DNA of 64,000 nucleotides from Schizophyllum amplum (GCA_007026445.1 VDMD01000001.1:3286001-3350000); one strand, 5' to 3'. Counted from the stretch's first letter, positions 35,707 to 49,135 are shown. Numbers and translations: made by a program. The notes: generated from the sequence alone by a model not told the origin.

Positions 35707-36558
35707 CTAGCAAGCCCATGATGAGATATCCTCCGATGCATCTACCCGATCCTTCCCTCGTAACACGACGTGACCAGCAGTTCTGTCTGCAAACAGAGGC
35801 AGCTTCCCCGCATGGCGCGAGGATCCCTCCATCGTCGCAGCAGCATCACCCCTCTGTGCGTTCTGGACATCTTCCATTTCAACATCTTGCTTGTCGGCAT
35901 CTACGACAGCAGCGGTAACCTCATCGCTGCGTGTGTTTGCTGATGGTGCGGGTATTCGTCGCTTTCTGCCGCATGTCGGACATATGAACGACAGGGTATG
36001 ACCATGATTATTAGACGCTGAGAGCAATTGTCAGGCTGGAAGCTTGTAGATGTACTTGATCAATTCACATTGGACCCGCACATTCACGTTCGCGCCGGGT
36101 ATCATGACTGTGTCGCAGTTCTTCGCCTTGCAGATCGTGCGCTTCACAGCAGGGTCACTGACGATTGGATGAGACTAATCAGCGACGACTAGTGCTAGCC
36201 ATACGCACATTCGCATCACGGACTTGCGCCCTACTGCCTTCATGGTCTTGACATACTCTCGAGACAGATCGACAGTCGTAGCTTGCCGGCGTTTCCTCTT
36301 CGCTGGCTGCGACGCACTCTGCTGAATGGGCTGGATAGGCGGAGCGGGATTTATAGCGTGACTCGGAGGGAAGATGGTGTTGAGATAGACACTGCTCTGG
36401 TAGAGGAAGTTCATGCGTTGCAAAATATCCCGATTGGTGACGGCGCCAAAACCAGAGCCGCCGACCTTGTCGGCCTTCGTCTTTGTCGCTGCTTGCTTTG
36501 AGGCTTTCTGCTTGGGTTTTTGTTGAGGCGCGGCGGAGTGCGACGAAGAAGCATCCAT
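35707..36558 (-). CDS. RNase P/MRP subunit, Rpp21/Rpr2/Snm1 family, 249 aa
   Basis: Exons 36209-36558, 36069-36157 and 35707-36017 sum to 750 nt. The N-terminus is Lys-rich (QQKPKQKASKQAATKTKADK). The conserved helix region NRDILQRMNFLYQSSVYLNT is followed by VKTMKAVGRKSVMRID and the zinc-ribbon cysteines in TICKAKNCDTVMIPG and SFICPTCGRKRRIPA. The C-terminus is acidic. The family protein binds pre-tRNA-processing RNase P and/or RNase MRP RNA in the nucleus and nucleolus. The intron at 36018-36068 removes an in-frame TGA and gives the conserved NVRVQSSNNHGHTLSFICP join. Confidence 0.88.
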
Positions 36559-36895
36559 CGCGCAAGTATACGGAAGATGATGGCAAGAGACAAGCCAGAA
36601 TACAACTCCTCGGACTCCTCGGAATGAACATAGGATGAACGCAGGTTGGCCTGTCCAATTCCGATCATATTCGTTCAAAGTCCAGCAACGGGCACCCGTA
36701 CTTCACAACCTGTTGCTTATTTACAGTGGCATAGCCTACATTCCAAGCTGCATGATTTTCGCGGAAATTGTACAGCGCGGCGTCCTCGAGGTGGCGCCGG
36801 GAGAGCGTCAAACGCATGCTCACAAGGACATATTTCGCGGCTCAACTGGTCCACTTCTTCTCCTGGAGCACATGCAGGGCAGGTGGAGCACGAAC

Positions 36896-37526
36896 TCAAA
36901 GCTCTTGATGGGCTTTGCTCTCCAAGCCGACCAGCTCAACGTCGAAGACGAGCGCAGAGTCTGCGGGAATTACACGGCCGAAGCCTCGCTTGCCTGTCGA
37001 AGAAGGTCAAACATAATCTATCAGGAGGAGTATACGGCGTACCATAGGCGAGGTCAGATGGTATGGTCAATGTGCGCTTCTCGTGCAAGCACATGCCTTG
37101 GATGCCTTGGTCCCAGCCCTTTATCACCTGACCCACGCCCACTGTCTCTCTGTGAGCTCCGCTGCGCAAGCTATAGCTGAATCGAGTTCCTTACGAGTCA
37201 GGGGAAGGGGGGCGTTGCGGTCGTAGCTGCGTGCGAAGACGTGAACATCAACAACCAAATGAAAGCGTCGAAGACGCACCTCGAATCAAACTTGCTCCCA
37301 TCAAAAAAGAGAGTCCCGGTCTAGCAAAGTATGTGTTAGTGAAGGGAGCTAATGATTGAAGCACGCCACGCACGTAGTGGACCTTGACTTTGTCCCCGCT
37401 CTGCGCCTTTGCGGGACACTCGGATGGCGCGAAGGTCGTCTCTATAACGAGCTCTTTCGGAGGCTCAGCCGCGTCAGTAGCGATAGCAACAAGGAAGAGA
37501 GTAGAAAGCAGAGTGAGTACGCGCAT
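36896..37526 (-). CDS. ER-type FKBP peptidyl-prolyl isomerase (FKBP2-like)
   Basis: Five exons. A signal peptide ([19 protein letters not shown]) leads to [20 protein letters not shown], then [60 protein letters not shown] and [19 protein letters not shown]. These are the canonical FKBP active-site residues (Tyr, Phe, Asp, Trp, Tyr). The C-terminus is AHQEL, which resembles the HDEL-type ER retrieval signal, so it should act as a folding catalyst in the ER lumen. It is the only gene between the RNase P subunit and the pterin-dehydratase-like gene and is divergent from the latter, with starts only 111 bp apart. Confidence 0.9.
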
Positions 37527-37637
37527 GATGGTTGAGGACAGAGGACACGTTCACATATGCGACAGCGCGACGCGGCCGTCGCGCCACGATCTCGGCGTTG
37601 CGGACCGACGCACCGATCCTCCTTCCCTCTCGCGTCC

Positions 37638-39301
37638 ATGTACGCTCGACCATGCCGCTTTCTACTCCGCCATACTCAGCAAGCCACTAAGGTTCTATCG
37701 CTGCCCCGTACTGCTGGGCACAGGGCATTGCATGCATGCAGCACTCTTCGTATGCAAGAGGTTGGAGACACGGCAGCAACGCGCCTCGACACTACTTTTA
37801 CGCCGCTTGCTCTCGAAAGTGATCCCGCCAGTTGTGAAGAGTCTCAGGTCGACGACTCCGCGAGGTCCCTGCTACCACCATTGGACGTCCCCCCACCTGT
37901 CAAGGGCTGGCCGACGCCGTGGCTGACTCGAGAAGAGCTGGACAACTTCGTTCTTCAGATGTCAGCCCGAGGATGGATCGTTCAACCTCTTGCGCCAAGT
38001 ACGGCATCTGCCATGGTCTTAGGCACAGCGAGAGACTTCGCGATATGTCAGGAAGTAGCCAAGGTACACGAGCAACCTTCCAGGCTCGACGCGCATACTG
38101 ACACGGTACCGGAGACAGTGAACGCCGCAGAGCTCAACAAACCGAGCAAGAAACCTGTCCTTCATGTTGTCGCCCAGTTCTCTTTCAATAGCTATGATGC
38201 TGCAGTAGAATTTGTGGGCAAGGTTGGCAGGATAGCAGGCGATGAGCTCGTGCGTACTCCCTGTTGGCGTTTTGTCCTGGTCTGACCTCTATCCACCAGC
38301 ATCATCCCGAGATGATCATCGAGTCCAGCAACAATGTGGTCTTATGGATGACTACTCATAGCGCCAAGCCTGGAAGAGACTGGGCTGCAAAAAGCCCGTC
38401 GACTTTGGCAGAGTCATCGAGTCAAACGAACACATCTGTCTCTTCGAACGACAAGCCCGTCAAGCCGCCACATCTGCGCAAAGTACCTGGTATCACGCGT
38501 CGCGACCTCAGGCTGGCGGTGCTCATTGAGAACCTCTACAATGCGCAATACTCCTCCGGTCGCGCGTCAGGCGCATGTCGCTCTATAGGCAACACACAAC
38601 CGAACGCCATATCCCTCCATGAGTACCTCCTTGCTCTTATCTGCGGGGATGTACCAGCTGCAGGCGAGCAGTCGCGCGACGGTCCTATGGAAACTCTCAC
38701 ATTGCGCTGCGCTGCATGCCAGGGCGACCACCCCGTATCTGCGTGCGATGTACGAGCAGAACATTCTCCGCGTATTCCGTGCCAGAATTGTGGAGAGGGA
38801 CATTATCACTGGGTCGCAGACTGCCCACGCGAAGCTGATTATCGCGCGACCCGCGCTCGGAACTTCGAAGCCCAGCCAGAAATACAGCGCCAGCAGGAAC
38901 ACGGCGCCTGCCGCGCCTGCCGCGCCGAAGACCACGAAATCATGCATTGTCGCAAACGTCGTTCCATAGCGCCCCCAAAGCCCTGTCGCATTTGTGGAGG
39001 CGAGCACTGGGTCTACGACTGCAAGCAATTCGCACCATGCCCCGCATGCGGCGGCGACCACACGCTCTTCCTCTGCATCCGACGGAGCTTCCTCGCACCA
39101 AAGAAGCCGTGTTCACTCTGCGGCGAGCAGCATCGTCATTGGATGGTGGACTGCCCACTGTACGTCGATAGGCATGAGGCCAAACATCGGGAGCACCGAT
39201 ACACGCGGGAGGAGAAGGTGATAAGGGAGGTCGTAGAAGGGAAGGGACGTGACGGCAGGCGCCTTGGGAAACTCCTTCGGCGAAGTAGCTCAGAGTCCTG
39301 A
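37638..39301 (+). CDS. Pterin-4a-carbinolamine dehydratase-like domain fused to six zinc-knuckle-like units, 537 aa
   Basis: Exons 37638-38249 and 38300-39301 join in frame (GDEL then HHPEMIIES). The N-terminus (MYARPCRFLLRHTQQATKVL) looks like a mitochondrial presequence. Residues about 95-275 follow the PCD/DCoH plan: LTREELDNFVLQMSARGWIV, then VVAQFSFNSYDAAVEFVGKV, HHPEMIIESSNNVVLWMTTH (active-site HHP), and, after a polar insert, GITRRDLRLAVLIENLYNAQ. The C-terminal 200 residues hold six CxxC-x3/4-H-x4/6-C units (for example CRACRAEDHEIMHC, CRICGGEHWVYDC, CPACGGDHTLFLC), resembling CCHC knuckles. The end is very basic. PCD recycles pterin cofactors or serves as a transcription coactivator. 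The added knuckles suggest nucleic-acid binding. Enzyme activity is not certain. Confidence 0.75.
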
Positions 39302-40723
39302 TGGTAGCGTTTGTTCATCTTACTCGTGCTTACTTTACTGACGTGAACTCCAGGGCTTGTCTTATTGATATGCATAATTAAGCGACATAGAAGATGATCG
39401 TGTCTTTCCTGTGCGCCTTCGAACAGGCATGCGGCTATCGTCATACTTGGATCGTGAACTTAGCGCCCTCCACAGTTGCGTTATTTGCTTGGTTTCCGGT
39501 AAGTATTTTACTGGTATCCAATGATTGGCTTGGCAGCTACCGACCACCGCGGCGACATAGCTCACTATCCCTACCGACGTCGGCCGCTACGTCAGCACCT
39601 TCCTTAGCGACGAAATATCCCCCTTGCATAACGCTTCAAAGCATCGCGTCACCCTCTGTTGCGTCCGCCGCATCGGCTTAACGTCTTCGACTCCCTTTCA
39701 CGCAACTTGGATGGACCGCGCGGGGATGAACCTCCGGCCGGCGCTCGACGTCCGACGCGCTCCACCCACACGTCCGCCCAAATCCAGAAAGGCGTCGACA
39801 AGTCGCCGCTGGCACTGTAGATGCCGACGCAGCCACAGTGGACAGCACACATTATTCTCATTCCGACGGCACCTGTCACTATACGGGAGCACTTTCGCGG
39901 GATCCGATGCACATCCACGACGGTACGATCGCAACGGCCCCAATCAGTTCGGCAAGACCGCATTTTCGAGGTCCCCCTTCTCTTCGTGTACTGAACATAA
40001 TTCTTGTCCCAACATACGACGTCCAGCGTACGACGTCCAGGATAGGGCTCGCAGGCTTGTCGCTTGTTGCAAAACAGTGGACGCCATGCTCTCATTCAGG
40101 GGAAACTCCATACGATCGGTGCATTGGGATGGGTCCGTGTACTCCGAATTTGCAAGAGCGTGTACGGCGCGGTTTATTTAGGTCAGCCATTGAAAGCTAT
40201 ATCCCAGTAACTGGTTCACTATCTCTGCAGATTTCCTGCCCGACCCGCTGTCATGTATGTACACGGCCGTAGCCCCACAGCAATTTTGAAGTTCGCAGAG
40301 GTTCGCAGACAGTGACGCACGGTCTGAGCGCCACGTGCTCGCAGGCCACGCGTCGATCGCCATTCGGGTTTACTTGAGCGCAACTGTCAACATCAGGCCC
40401 CCCACCCCACCCATCCTCCTCTACCCGCGGTCTCCTACTGCCTCTAAAATTGCATTCGGCCTTCCGGCCCATGGCAGGCACGATTAGTGACACCTCATGC
40501 GGTAAGGTCTATGATATCCGAAATATTGCTCATTTATTGCGCTGAGCGCCAAAGGAACCGCTTCCGGGGTGCCAAAGACCAGAGACAATCTCAGTCCCGT
40601 CTTCCGCCTTTCTGCCTTCCGCGCCCTCGATATACGGCTTTGGAACCGCAGTTGATAGGTAACACATGGTCTCAATGCGCCCTCCGTCATGTCTGAGTCC
40701 CCCGCGGCGGTGCCCCAGCGCCG
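39302..40723. other. 1.4 kb intergenic region
   Basis: No splice-supported gene. A small direct repeat, tACGACGTCCAGcg then tACGACGTCCAG, lies at about 40013-40040. The downstream part is the promoter of the Kex2-type repeat precursor. Confidence 0.35.
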
Positions 40724-40730
40724 TATAAAT
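40724..40730 (+). promoter_or_regulatory. TATA box of the repeat-peptide precursor
   Basis: TATAAAT 132 bp before the ATG at 40862, a good place for a TATA element of a strongly expressed secreted-peptide gene. Pattern match only. Confidence 0.5.
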
Positions 40731-40861
40731 GCGGGCGGCGGTTAAGAAATTATTCAACTTTCCCGCTGCTCATCTGCCCGTCAATACCTGCGTCGGCACG
40801 AACGTGCATACTCAACCACGTCGTCTATCCCAGCACCTCGAGCCGTACCCGAATCACCAGG

Positions 40862-41269
40862 ATGAAGTTCACGCTCATCGCCGCCGTCGCCGCGCTCCTG
40901 CTGGTCACCATCGTGGGGTCTTCCCCTGTGCGCGTTTTCGGCGCTGCTCGGGCCATCCAGGGCAAAGCCGAGGATGTTTCCGAGCGCAGCACCGACACCT
41001 TGACCAACGCTCAGCGCCTTGCGCGCGGTCTTCCCCCCATGAAGCCACGCTTTTTGACCGGTCGTGAGTACATTTACATCCGTTGTGTCGATCTGTTGAC
41101 TAAAGTTATCTCAGCCACTGCTGTCAAGCGTCAGGCTCCATCCAACATGCGCCGTCGCGACGACCCTACTGTCGTCAAGCGTCAGGCGCCGTCCAATATG
41201 CGTCGTGCTCCTGGGCGCGTAACGTACCGGTCCGAGAGCGATCGGTACTCTGGTGTTTATGCTTCATGA
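40862..41269 (+). CDS. Secreted Kex2-site repeat peptide precursor (KEP/RiPP-like), 118 aa
   Basis: Exons 40862-41063 and 41115-41269. The signal peptide is MKFTLIAAVAALLLVTIVGS. A spacer contains LTNAQRLARGLPPMKPR, a signature frequent in short basidiomycete secreted proteins. After the intron come two near-identical units, each VKRQAPSNMRR, separated by RDDPT. Each unit begins with the dibasic KR site used by Kex2 and ends RR, so cleavage would free a QAPSNM-type peptide twice. This is the design of fungal Kex2-processed repeat proteins, some of which are RiPP precursors. No modifying enzyme of the UstY or prenyltransferase type was recognised nearby. The 51 bp intron lacks a stop and keeps frame if retained. 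I spliced it because donor and acceptor are good and the decayed paralogue has an intron at the same codon. Confidence 0.72.
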   Translation: MKFTLIAAVAALLLVTIVGSSPVRVFGAARAIQGKAEDVSERSTDTLTNAQRLARGLPPMKPRFLTGREYIYIRCVDLLTKVISATAVKRQAPSNMRRRDDPTVVKRQAPSNMRRAPGRVTYRSESDRYSGVYAS

Positions 41270-42435
41270 GTGAATCATGTACTGTATCCTCTGCTGCCTC
41301 GTCACAACACACCACCCTATCACCATCCCGCCACATCTGCCACAGCTCTTCACTGTACGAGGCAAAATGGACATTGTTTTCTTTCACTGTTACACTTTTA
41401 CGCTGTCTGCTCTCATTGCGCCCTGTAGGCAGACTTATCATGAACATTTTGCCATAGAGATATTTTGTTTCGCTCTGTTTTACCTCGTCGTCCACCAAGT
41501 GAAAGAAACGTCGATTGATGTATTGGCATGCAATGAAATTTCCCCAACGCAGAGGTCATGGGTTGCCGCGGACGCCTGCTTTAAGTTTCAGTCCGTACTC
41601 TTGATGACTCAGACGCGAGAGCCTCAGAGGCTAACGAAGTTGAACGCGTTTAGCACAGGACGGAATTAGCATGCGGCATTTGCCGGTTCAGCCGCATAAG
41701 ACGACGGCCACTAGTGTATTTGTTTACAAAGGCCATCATAGCGTCCTCGAACTTCGAGTGCTTTTAGGCCTTGCTCGTTGACATTTTCCACACAGGACTC
41801 TTCGACATCATAACAGGGTTACTTGAAGTTGCGAGCGAACCCTCCGCAATGTTGTAACAGTGCCAGGTCCTATACTTTAAGTATAGGACCGCAAGCGATA
41901 TGTCAGATGTCTTTCCCAGCACAAACTACATGATTACGCTTGAAAGAAGTGCGTTCATGCGGAGACAGTTCTATTGGACTCAGGTGAGTCGAAGACCACG
42001 TTACGAGATGCATGGGTGATCACTAGCACTTATATGCTACACGATCGCGGCTGAACTGATTCGTTCATCAGTGTTCTGAGGCTACTATGTCGGTGATAGC
42101 TTTCTTTGGCCAGTCGCTTGAAGCTGCTTGGCTCGCAAGGATGCTCGTTCAAGCACAATCCTTTCAACGCATCCGTCTTGACTTCGCGGGTCGTCGCGTG
42201 TGGCCATCAGTCACGATGCCCCCATGGGCGCCACGCTCCCTACCGAAGCATCCCTGCTTATTCATTCTATGTAAAGCGCCTCGCACGGTTGTCGCACGGT
42301 AAGGAGAAGATAGCGACAATCTCGTGCAGTACTCATCTCGTGCTTCGGCGCGCCCGGAAGGGGGAGGGGGCCCTGTCTTATACCGAAGTACAACCCTCCT
42401 CCGGTCTGCGCGCCCCCCTTCAACTCCCACTTGAT
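41270..42435. other. Intergenic, with a 25 bp palindrome
   Basis: Between the precursor gene and the SDR. No gene was found. A near-perfect palindrome at 41866-41890 is listed separately. Confidence 0.4.
41866..41890. repeat. 25 bp palindrome (12 bp arms, 1 nt centre)
   Basis: GGTCCTATACTT, one T, then AAGTATAGGACC: two perfect 12 bp inverted arms. It lies in a gene-free region 546 bp before the SDR start. It could be a binding site for a dimeric regulator or a small hairpin. Confidence 0.7.
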
Positions 42436-43276
42436 ATGGCTGCCAATCTCACGAACCGCACCCTCAATGGCAAAGCTGCCATAGTTACAGGCTCCTCGAG
42501 AGGCATTGGGGAGGAGATCGCATATGAGCTAGGAAAGAACGGGGCCAAGGTACGTCACGTTGGCCTTGCTCGCAACGATACACCCACATTCACTGACGCC
42601 TGGTCAGGTCATGATAACGTATACGTCGCCCTCAAGCGCGACCCTCGCTAGATCCCTTGCCACACGCATCTCAGAACTAGAAAACGGTGCTGAGGCAGCT
42701 ACTGTCCGCGCTGACCTCCGCCTCCCCGAGTCCCCGGCAGCCATTATCCATGCCACCCTTGATGCGTTCTCCGTTCAGACCATTGACATCCTCGTCAACA
42801 ACGCCGGTGTCGAACTGGTTCGTCCCCTCGTTGGCACGACCGCCGCCGACTTCACGAACGTCTTCGACGTCAACGTTCGCGCGGTGATATTTATGACCGA
42901 AGCCGTCATTCCCTACCTCCGCGCCCCAGCGCGCATCATCAACGTCTCGTCCGTGGCGGCGCGCCGCGGCTACGCAGGCTACACCATGTACTGCGCGAGC
43001 AAGGGCGCGCTGGAGGCCTTCACCCGCGCCTGCGCGGCAGAGCTTGGTGGTGCCGGACATTCGGTGAACGCTGTAGCGCCTGGACCGGTGCTTAGCGATA
43101 TGTTCGATTCGATCCCAGTGGAGTTTGTGGAGGCGCAAAAACAGCGCACAGCGATGCAAAATCGCGTGGGCACGACGGGAGACGTGGCACCTATCGTGGC
43201 CTGGTTGGCGCAGGAGAACTCAAGATGGGTGACGGGGCAGACGCTATCTGCGACTGGTGGATGCGAGATGCTTTGA
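42436..43276 (+). CDS. Short-chain dehydrogenase/reductase, 260 aa
   Basis: Exons 42436-42549 and 42608-43276 sum to 783 nt. The classical SDR motifs are all present: TGSSRGIGEE (cofactor-binding TGxxxGxG), DILVNNAGVE (NNAG), INVSSVAARRGYAGYTMYCASK with the catalytic Ser and YxxxK, and the VNAVAPGPVLSDM loop. The C-terminus WVTGQTLSATGGCEML follows the usual WVTGQ.l.v.GG pattern. Likely an NADP(H)-dependent oxidoreductase resembling 3-oxoacyl-ACP reductase/FabG-type SDRs; the substrate is unknown. Its position between the repeat-peptide gene and its decayed paralogue may be chance. Confidence 0.92.
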
Positions 43277-44132
43277 GGCCGGAAGTACGTCTGGTGAAGG
43301 CCCTACAGATCTAGTAGAAGGGAACAGCAGTCATGCTTGCTGCCAGTCGGGGTCCGCATTGTGATTTGGTTCATTGGTCAATCGCGTAGCCAACCTATCT
43401 CATGTCTATCCACTCGTTGCACGGCCGGCTCAATTCGTCCAAAGTTCAAGGCGTTCAACGTTCAACTTCAATTCTTCCGCAGCAAGCGCCGGCAAATGCA
43501 GGCATAACGGTCCCGAGAGTAGTGTCGCCCGAAATGGAAGAGCTTAGTATCGCTGGAGAATATGTATTGGTAGAATTGAGGCGAGCAGAAGAACTCTGAA
43601 TTGGCCAGGTCGAAGAAGGGAATGAGTCATAACGTTCTTCGACCGCCGGCATTCGGAACAATGTGTCGGAATATCAACAGCGCACGTGCCAGTCATGCAC
43701 GGCCTCCAAAATGCATCTGCCTGCTATGACTTCTATGGAGTATGGCGGACGACATAGAGAGGACTAAATCAGGACAGACTTGGGTTCGCGGCGACCTCTT
43801 CCTTCATGTACAGCGAGCGCCGAGCTTACACATCCAATCTTACATGTGAGTCGTCGAACTGTCCCAGAGCTCGACAGGATACCGTCATATGCAGCGGAGT
43901 ATACGAACGGGAAAAGGCCTACGCTCCGAACACCGACCCTGCAGAAATGGACAACCCATGTCTAGGAGGTAATTCATATTCTTCCGTTCGTCTACTACTT
44001 ATAGTACATCTGATTGTCGATGCCGATTATGGAGGGACGAGCTGATGTGGAGGAAGCCTGATCATGTACAGTGATACTGGCAAGACCAAAAGGCGCACGT
44101 CTGGAGTTTTAGCGGAGACGGGTGCGAAACAT
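43277..44132. other. Intergenic, no supported gene
   Basis: Downstream of the SDR and of the decayed paralogue (convergent). Short open frames only. Confidence 0.35.
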
Positions 44133-44498
44133 CTATGAGGCGTACACACAGGCGTAACGGTCGCGGTCGGACCGGTAGACAGCGCGAGCTGGTGCGCGGC
44201 GCATGCTGGAAAGAGCCTGTCGACAAATACGTGTCGAGTCGTCTCGGCGGCGCATCGCGGATGGTTGTTGGCGCTTGGCGGCGGTGGCTGACAGAAGTCA
44301 GCTACCAGTAAACAAGTGGATGAGAAGGACGCACGAGTTCTCATGATACGCGGCTTCAAAGGCCGCGACCAAGGCGCTGTGCGCTGGTCTCCTGCACAGC
44401 ATGCGCGCCGGCTTCCGCATCCGGGACGGGCATGGCGCTCGTGAGAGGTAATTCACGAGAAAGAACACAACCACGGCAACGACAGTGAAGAACTGCAT
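44133..44498 (-). pseudogene. Frameshifted paralogue of the Kex2-site repeat precursor
   Basis: Exon 2 (44133-44287) reads PTAAKRQQPSAMRRRDDSTR and ends RAPARAVYRSDRDRYACVYAS. The intact gene at 40862 has PTAVKRQAPSNMRRRDDPTV and ends RAPGRVTYRSESDRYSGVYAS, so the two are clearly homologous. An intron at 44288-44334 lies at the same codon and phase. Upstream, a signal-peptide-like MQFFTVVAVVVFFLVNYLS starts at 44498, and remnants of the signature (ETSAQRLGRGL and PLKPRIMRT) are found in two other frames. So at least one and probably two frameshifts break the first exon, unless an extra intron is used. The second repeat has lost its KR site (ICRQALSSMRR). It is most likely a decaying copy. I do not propose a repaired reading. 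Confidence 0.65.
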
Positions 44499-45066
44499 TG
44501 TGGCGGTTGCGAATTGCTGTGCAGAACTGACGATTTCGTTTGGTATTGTGACTGGAGAATCAGGCGGGGTGATTGCAACGCCTACTGTACTTATCCTTAT
44601 AAATCCCTACCTGCACAGTCCACCGGCCAGAATGAGAGTGAGGCGTTGTTCGTGACGCTGAACCCGACCGTCGTCACTCCCGCAGGTCCAACGCCCCCGG
44701 AAGTGACACTCGAGACTCTTTGCGTCTGTCCAAGCCTTGCAACGCCCGGCGCGATGATATCATTTGCCCGGGGAGTGGAGATTGGGCTTCTCAGGACTCT
44801 TGAAGTCAGACCGCTAGCAGTGCACGAGGGAGTGATGATTGCAAGCGAGTACGATCGTCGTGTTTCGTGGCGAAAGGATGTTGGCGGGATGCAATGGCAG
44901 ACAGAATCTGAAGAGGGACGATTTAATTCTTCGAGCGCGGCGGCGAGGAACCGGGCCGGTGGTGCCGGGCAAAGTTTGTGATGATCGGTGCAGGGCTTCA
45001 AGTCCTCCCATTGTACTTTCCGCCGCAATATGAACTCCCCGGTGCGTGGTCAGATCTCCAGTGAAT

Positions 45067-47524
<2,458 letters not shown>

Positions 47525-47688
47525 GATTCCCCGCTGTTCCAATTGTGGCTTGTCTGCGTGTACTACTCTTGCATTGTGGCCGGGGGCCTACGGTACATGC
47601 AGAAGATATAGTAGATAATTCAAAATGATATCCGGGTCCATCCGTAGCAGCGGTCATCCTATGGGTAACAAGATAGAATGACAAATGC

Positions 47689-48952
47689 TCAGCGGTCCTG
47701 CAGCTCGTTGAGCAAACGAAGGATGCTGAGAACTGCAGTGACAACGTGAGCCTAAATTCTTCATAAAGCGAACTGTGAGACTCACACAGATTGATGAAGT
47801 CAAGGTACAACGAGATAGCACCCATGATGTACTCGTCCGGTGACAGGCGCGCATTGATCAGATAGGTGTCGTAGACGATGTATCCGCTGAAGATGAGGCA
47901 GCCACCGATTGCGTAAATGAGGCTGAAGGTGTGAGAGAACGGCAAAAACATCCCCACAAGGCCGGCCATGACTACCGAGTCGGTCAGCATCGAAAGTTTC
48001 CGTGCCATGCGATGGACTCACCTAGAGAAATTAGGCCGCCAAAGAGGAAGGGTGCCATGCCGGAGAAGTCGTACTGCAACGAGGTCAATATAAGTACTTA
48101 CGAGGAGTGTAGCGGGAGTGTCGGATGTACCTTCGACTGAAGAGTGAAGAGCGTCAGACCGGCGAAGACGCCCAGTGTGATAAACCTGTCGCATGAATTG
48201 TTACTCGATCGCACACTGAAGATGACAATTGAACGTACAAAGCCTGCAAGACTATGGTCTTGTCGAAGAAAGCGACAGTGACACCAAGGGTGAACGCCTC
48301 CATCAAAGTGAATGTCGATAGAAGGACGAGGTTCAGCGGGTGTGAGTGGCGCTTCCAGAACAAGACGCCCATGTTGACAAGCGATAAAATGAGAGGGGTG
48401 TAGAACGACCAAGTACTTTGTGTTGCGTCAATGACGCTGACCGATAGCACAGCAAAGAACGTACTTGCGAAGCACCCAAGTCATCACATCGTCTGAAGTG
48501 GAAACCCCCGCAGCGACAATAGTTGTGGCGGCCTGTAGTTATGATCAGACCCTCAAGCGGCGGACAAAGGACTGGTGCAGCACTCACAATCTGACACACT
48601 ATAGATAGACATGCATCAGTATGCCTCGTTGATGATATAAGGCCTAAGACGTACACAAGATGGTGAAGACCTTCCTCACGAACGCCCGGCGGATCTCTGG
48701 CGCACTGTCCGACACTGTAGTGCCGTACTTAAAGTCGTCTGGAAGATCGTTGTACTCGGGTTGATCATATATCGCCCCCCGGAGACCCGCTGCGCTTGAG
48801 CTCGCGCCTGAGGATTGGGTAAGCGCCCAATGTTGTCGCCTATTGTACCGCATACACCTACCCAGCAAGGGGTCATGGACTTCATCCCTGGGTTTCGTCG
48901 GCGACGGCGTCGCGCCATAGGAGGGGGGAGCCTGCTGAGGATATTGGGACAT
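47689..48952 (-). CDS. Bax inhibitor-1/TMBIM family membrane protein
   Basis: About nine short exons. The N-terminus MSQYPQQAPPSYGATPSPTK is Pro-rich and cytosolic, with YDQPEYNDLPDDFKYGTTVS and EIRRAFVRKVFTIL following. Hydrophobic helices include FYTPLILSLVNMGVLFWKR, NLVLLSTFTLMEAFTLGVTV, FITLGVFAGLTLFTLQSK, GMVGMFLPFSHTFSLIYAIG and LIFSGYIVYDTYLI. The terminal ISLYLDFINLFLSILRLLNE ends in LQDR. These match the seven-helix LFG/TMBIM group (yeast Bxi1/Ybh3). Family members are ER, Golgi or vacuolar pH-sensitive calcium leak channels that modulate cell death and the unfolded protein response. It is intact. Its 3' end converges on RIX7. Confidence 0.9.
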
Positions 48953-49135
48953 GATTGTTCACAGGGGGGCTTGACGGTCAGAGGCAAGGTGTACGTGAAG
49001 GCGCCACATCGCCGCACAGCAATCAGAACGGCGTAGAACATCGTGACGTAAGCAGCAGTTGGACGTCCGATTTCCGGCCATTGTTCTCTCAGATCTCACC
49101 TGTCACATGTCATCAGCAGCATACCATTGCTGCAT

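Noticed and set aside
36018..36068. Apparent in-frame stop in the RNase P subunit, suggesting a pseudogene
   Set aside because: A canonical 51 bp intron removes the TGA and restores the conserved join, so the gene is intact.
37557..37637. Upstream extension of the pterin-dehydratase-like gene
   Set aside because: The in-frame upstream Met adds an Arg-rich stretch that overlaps the short divergent promoter shared with the FKBP gene. The Met at 37638 gives a better presequence.
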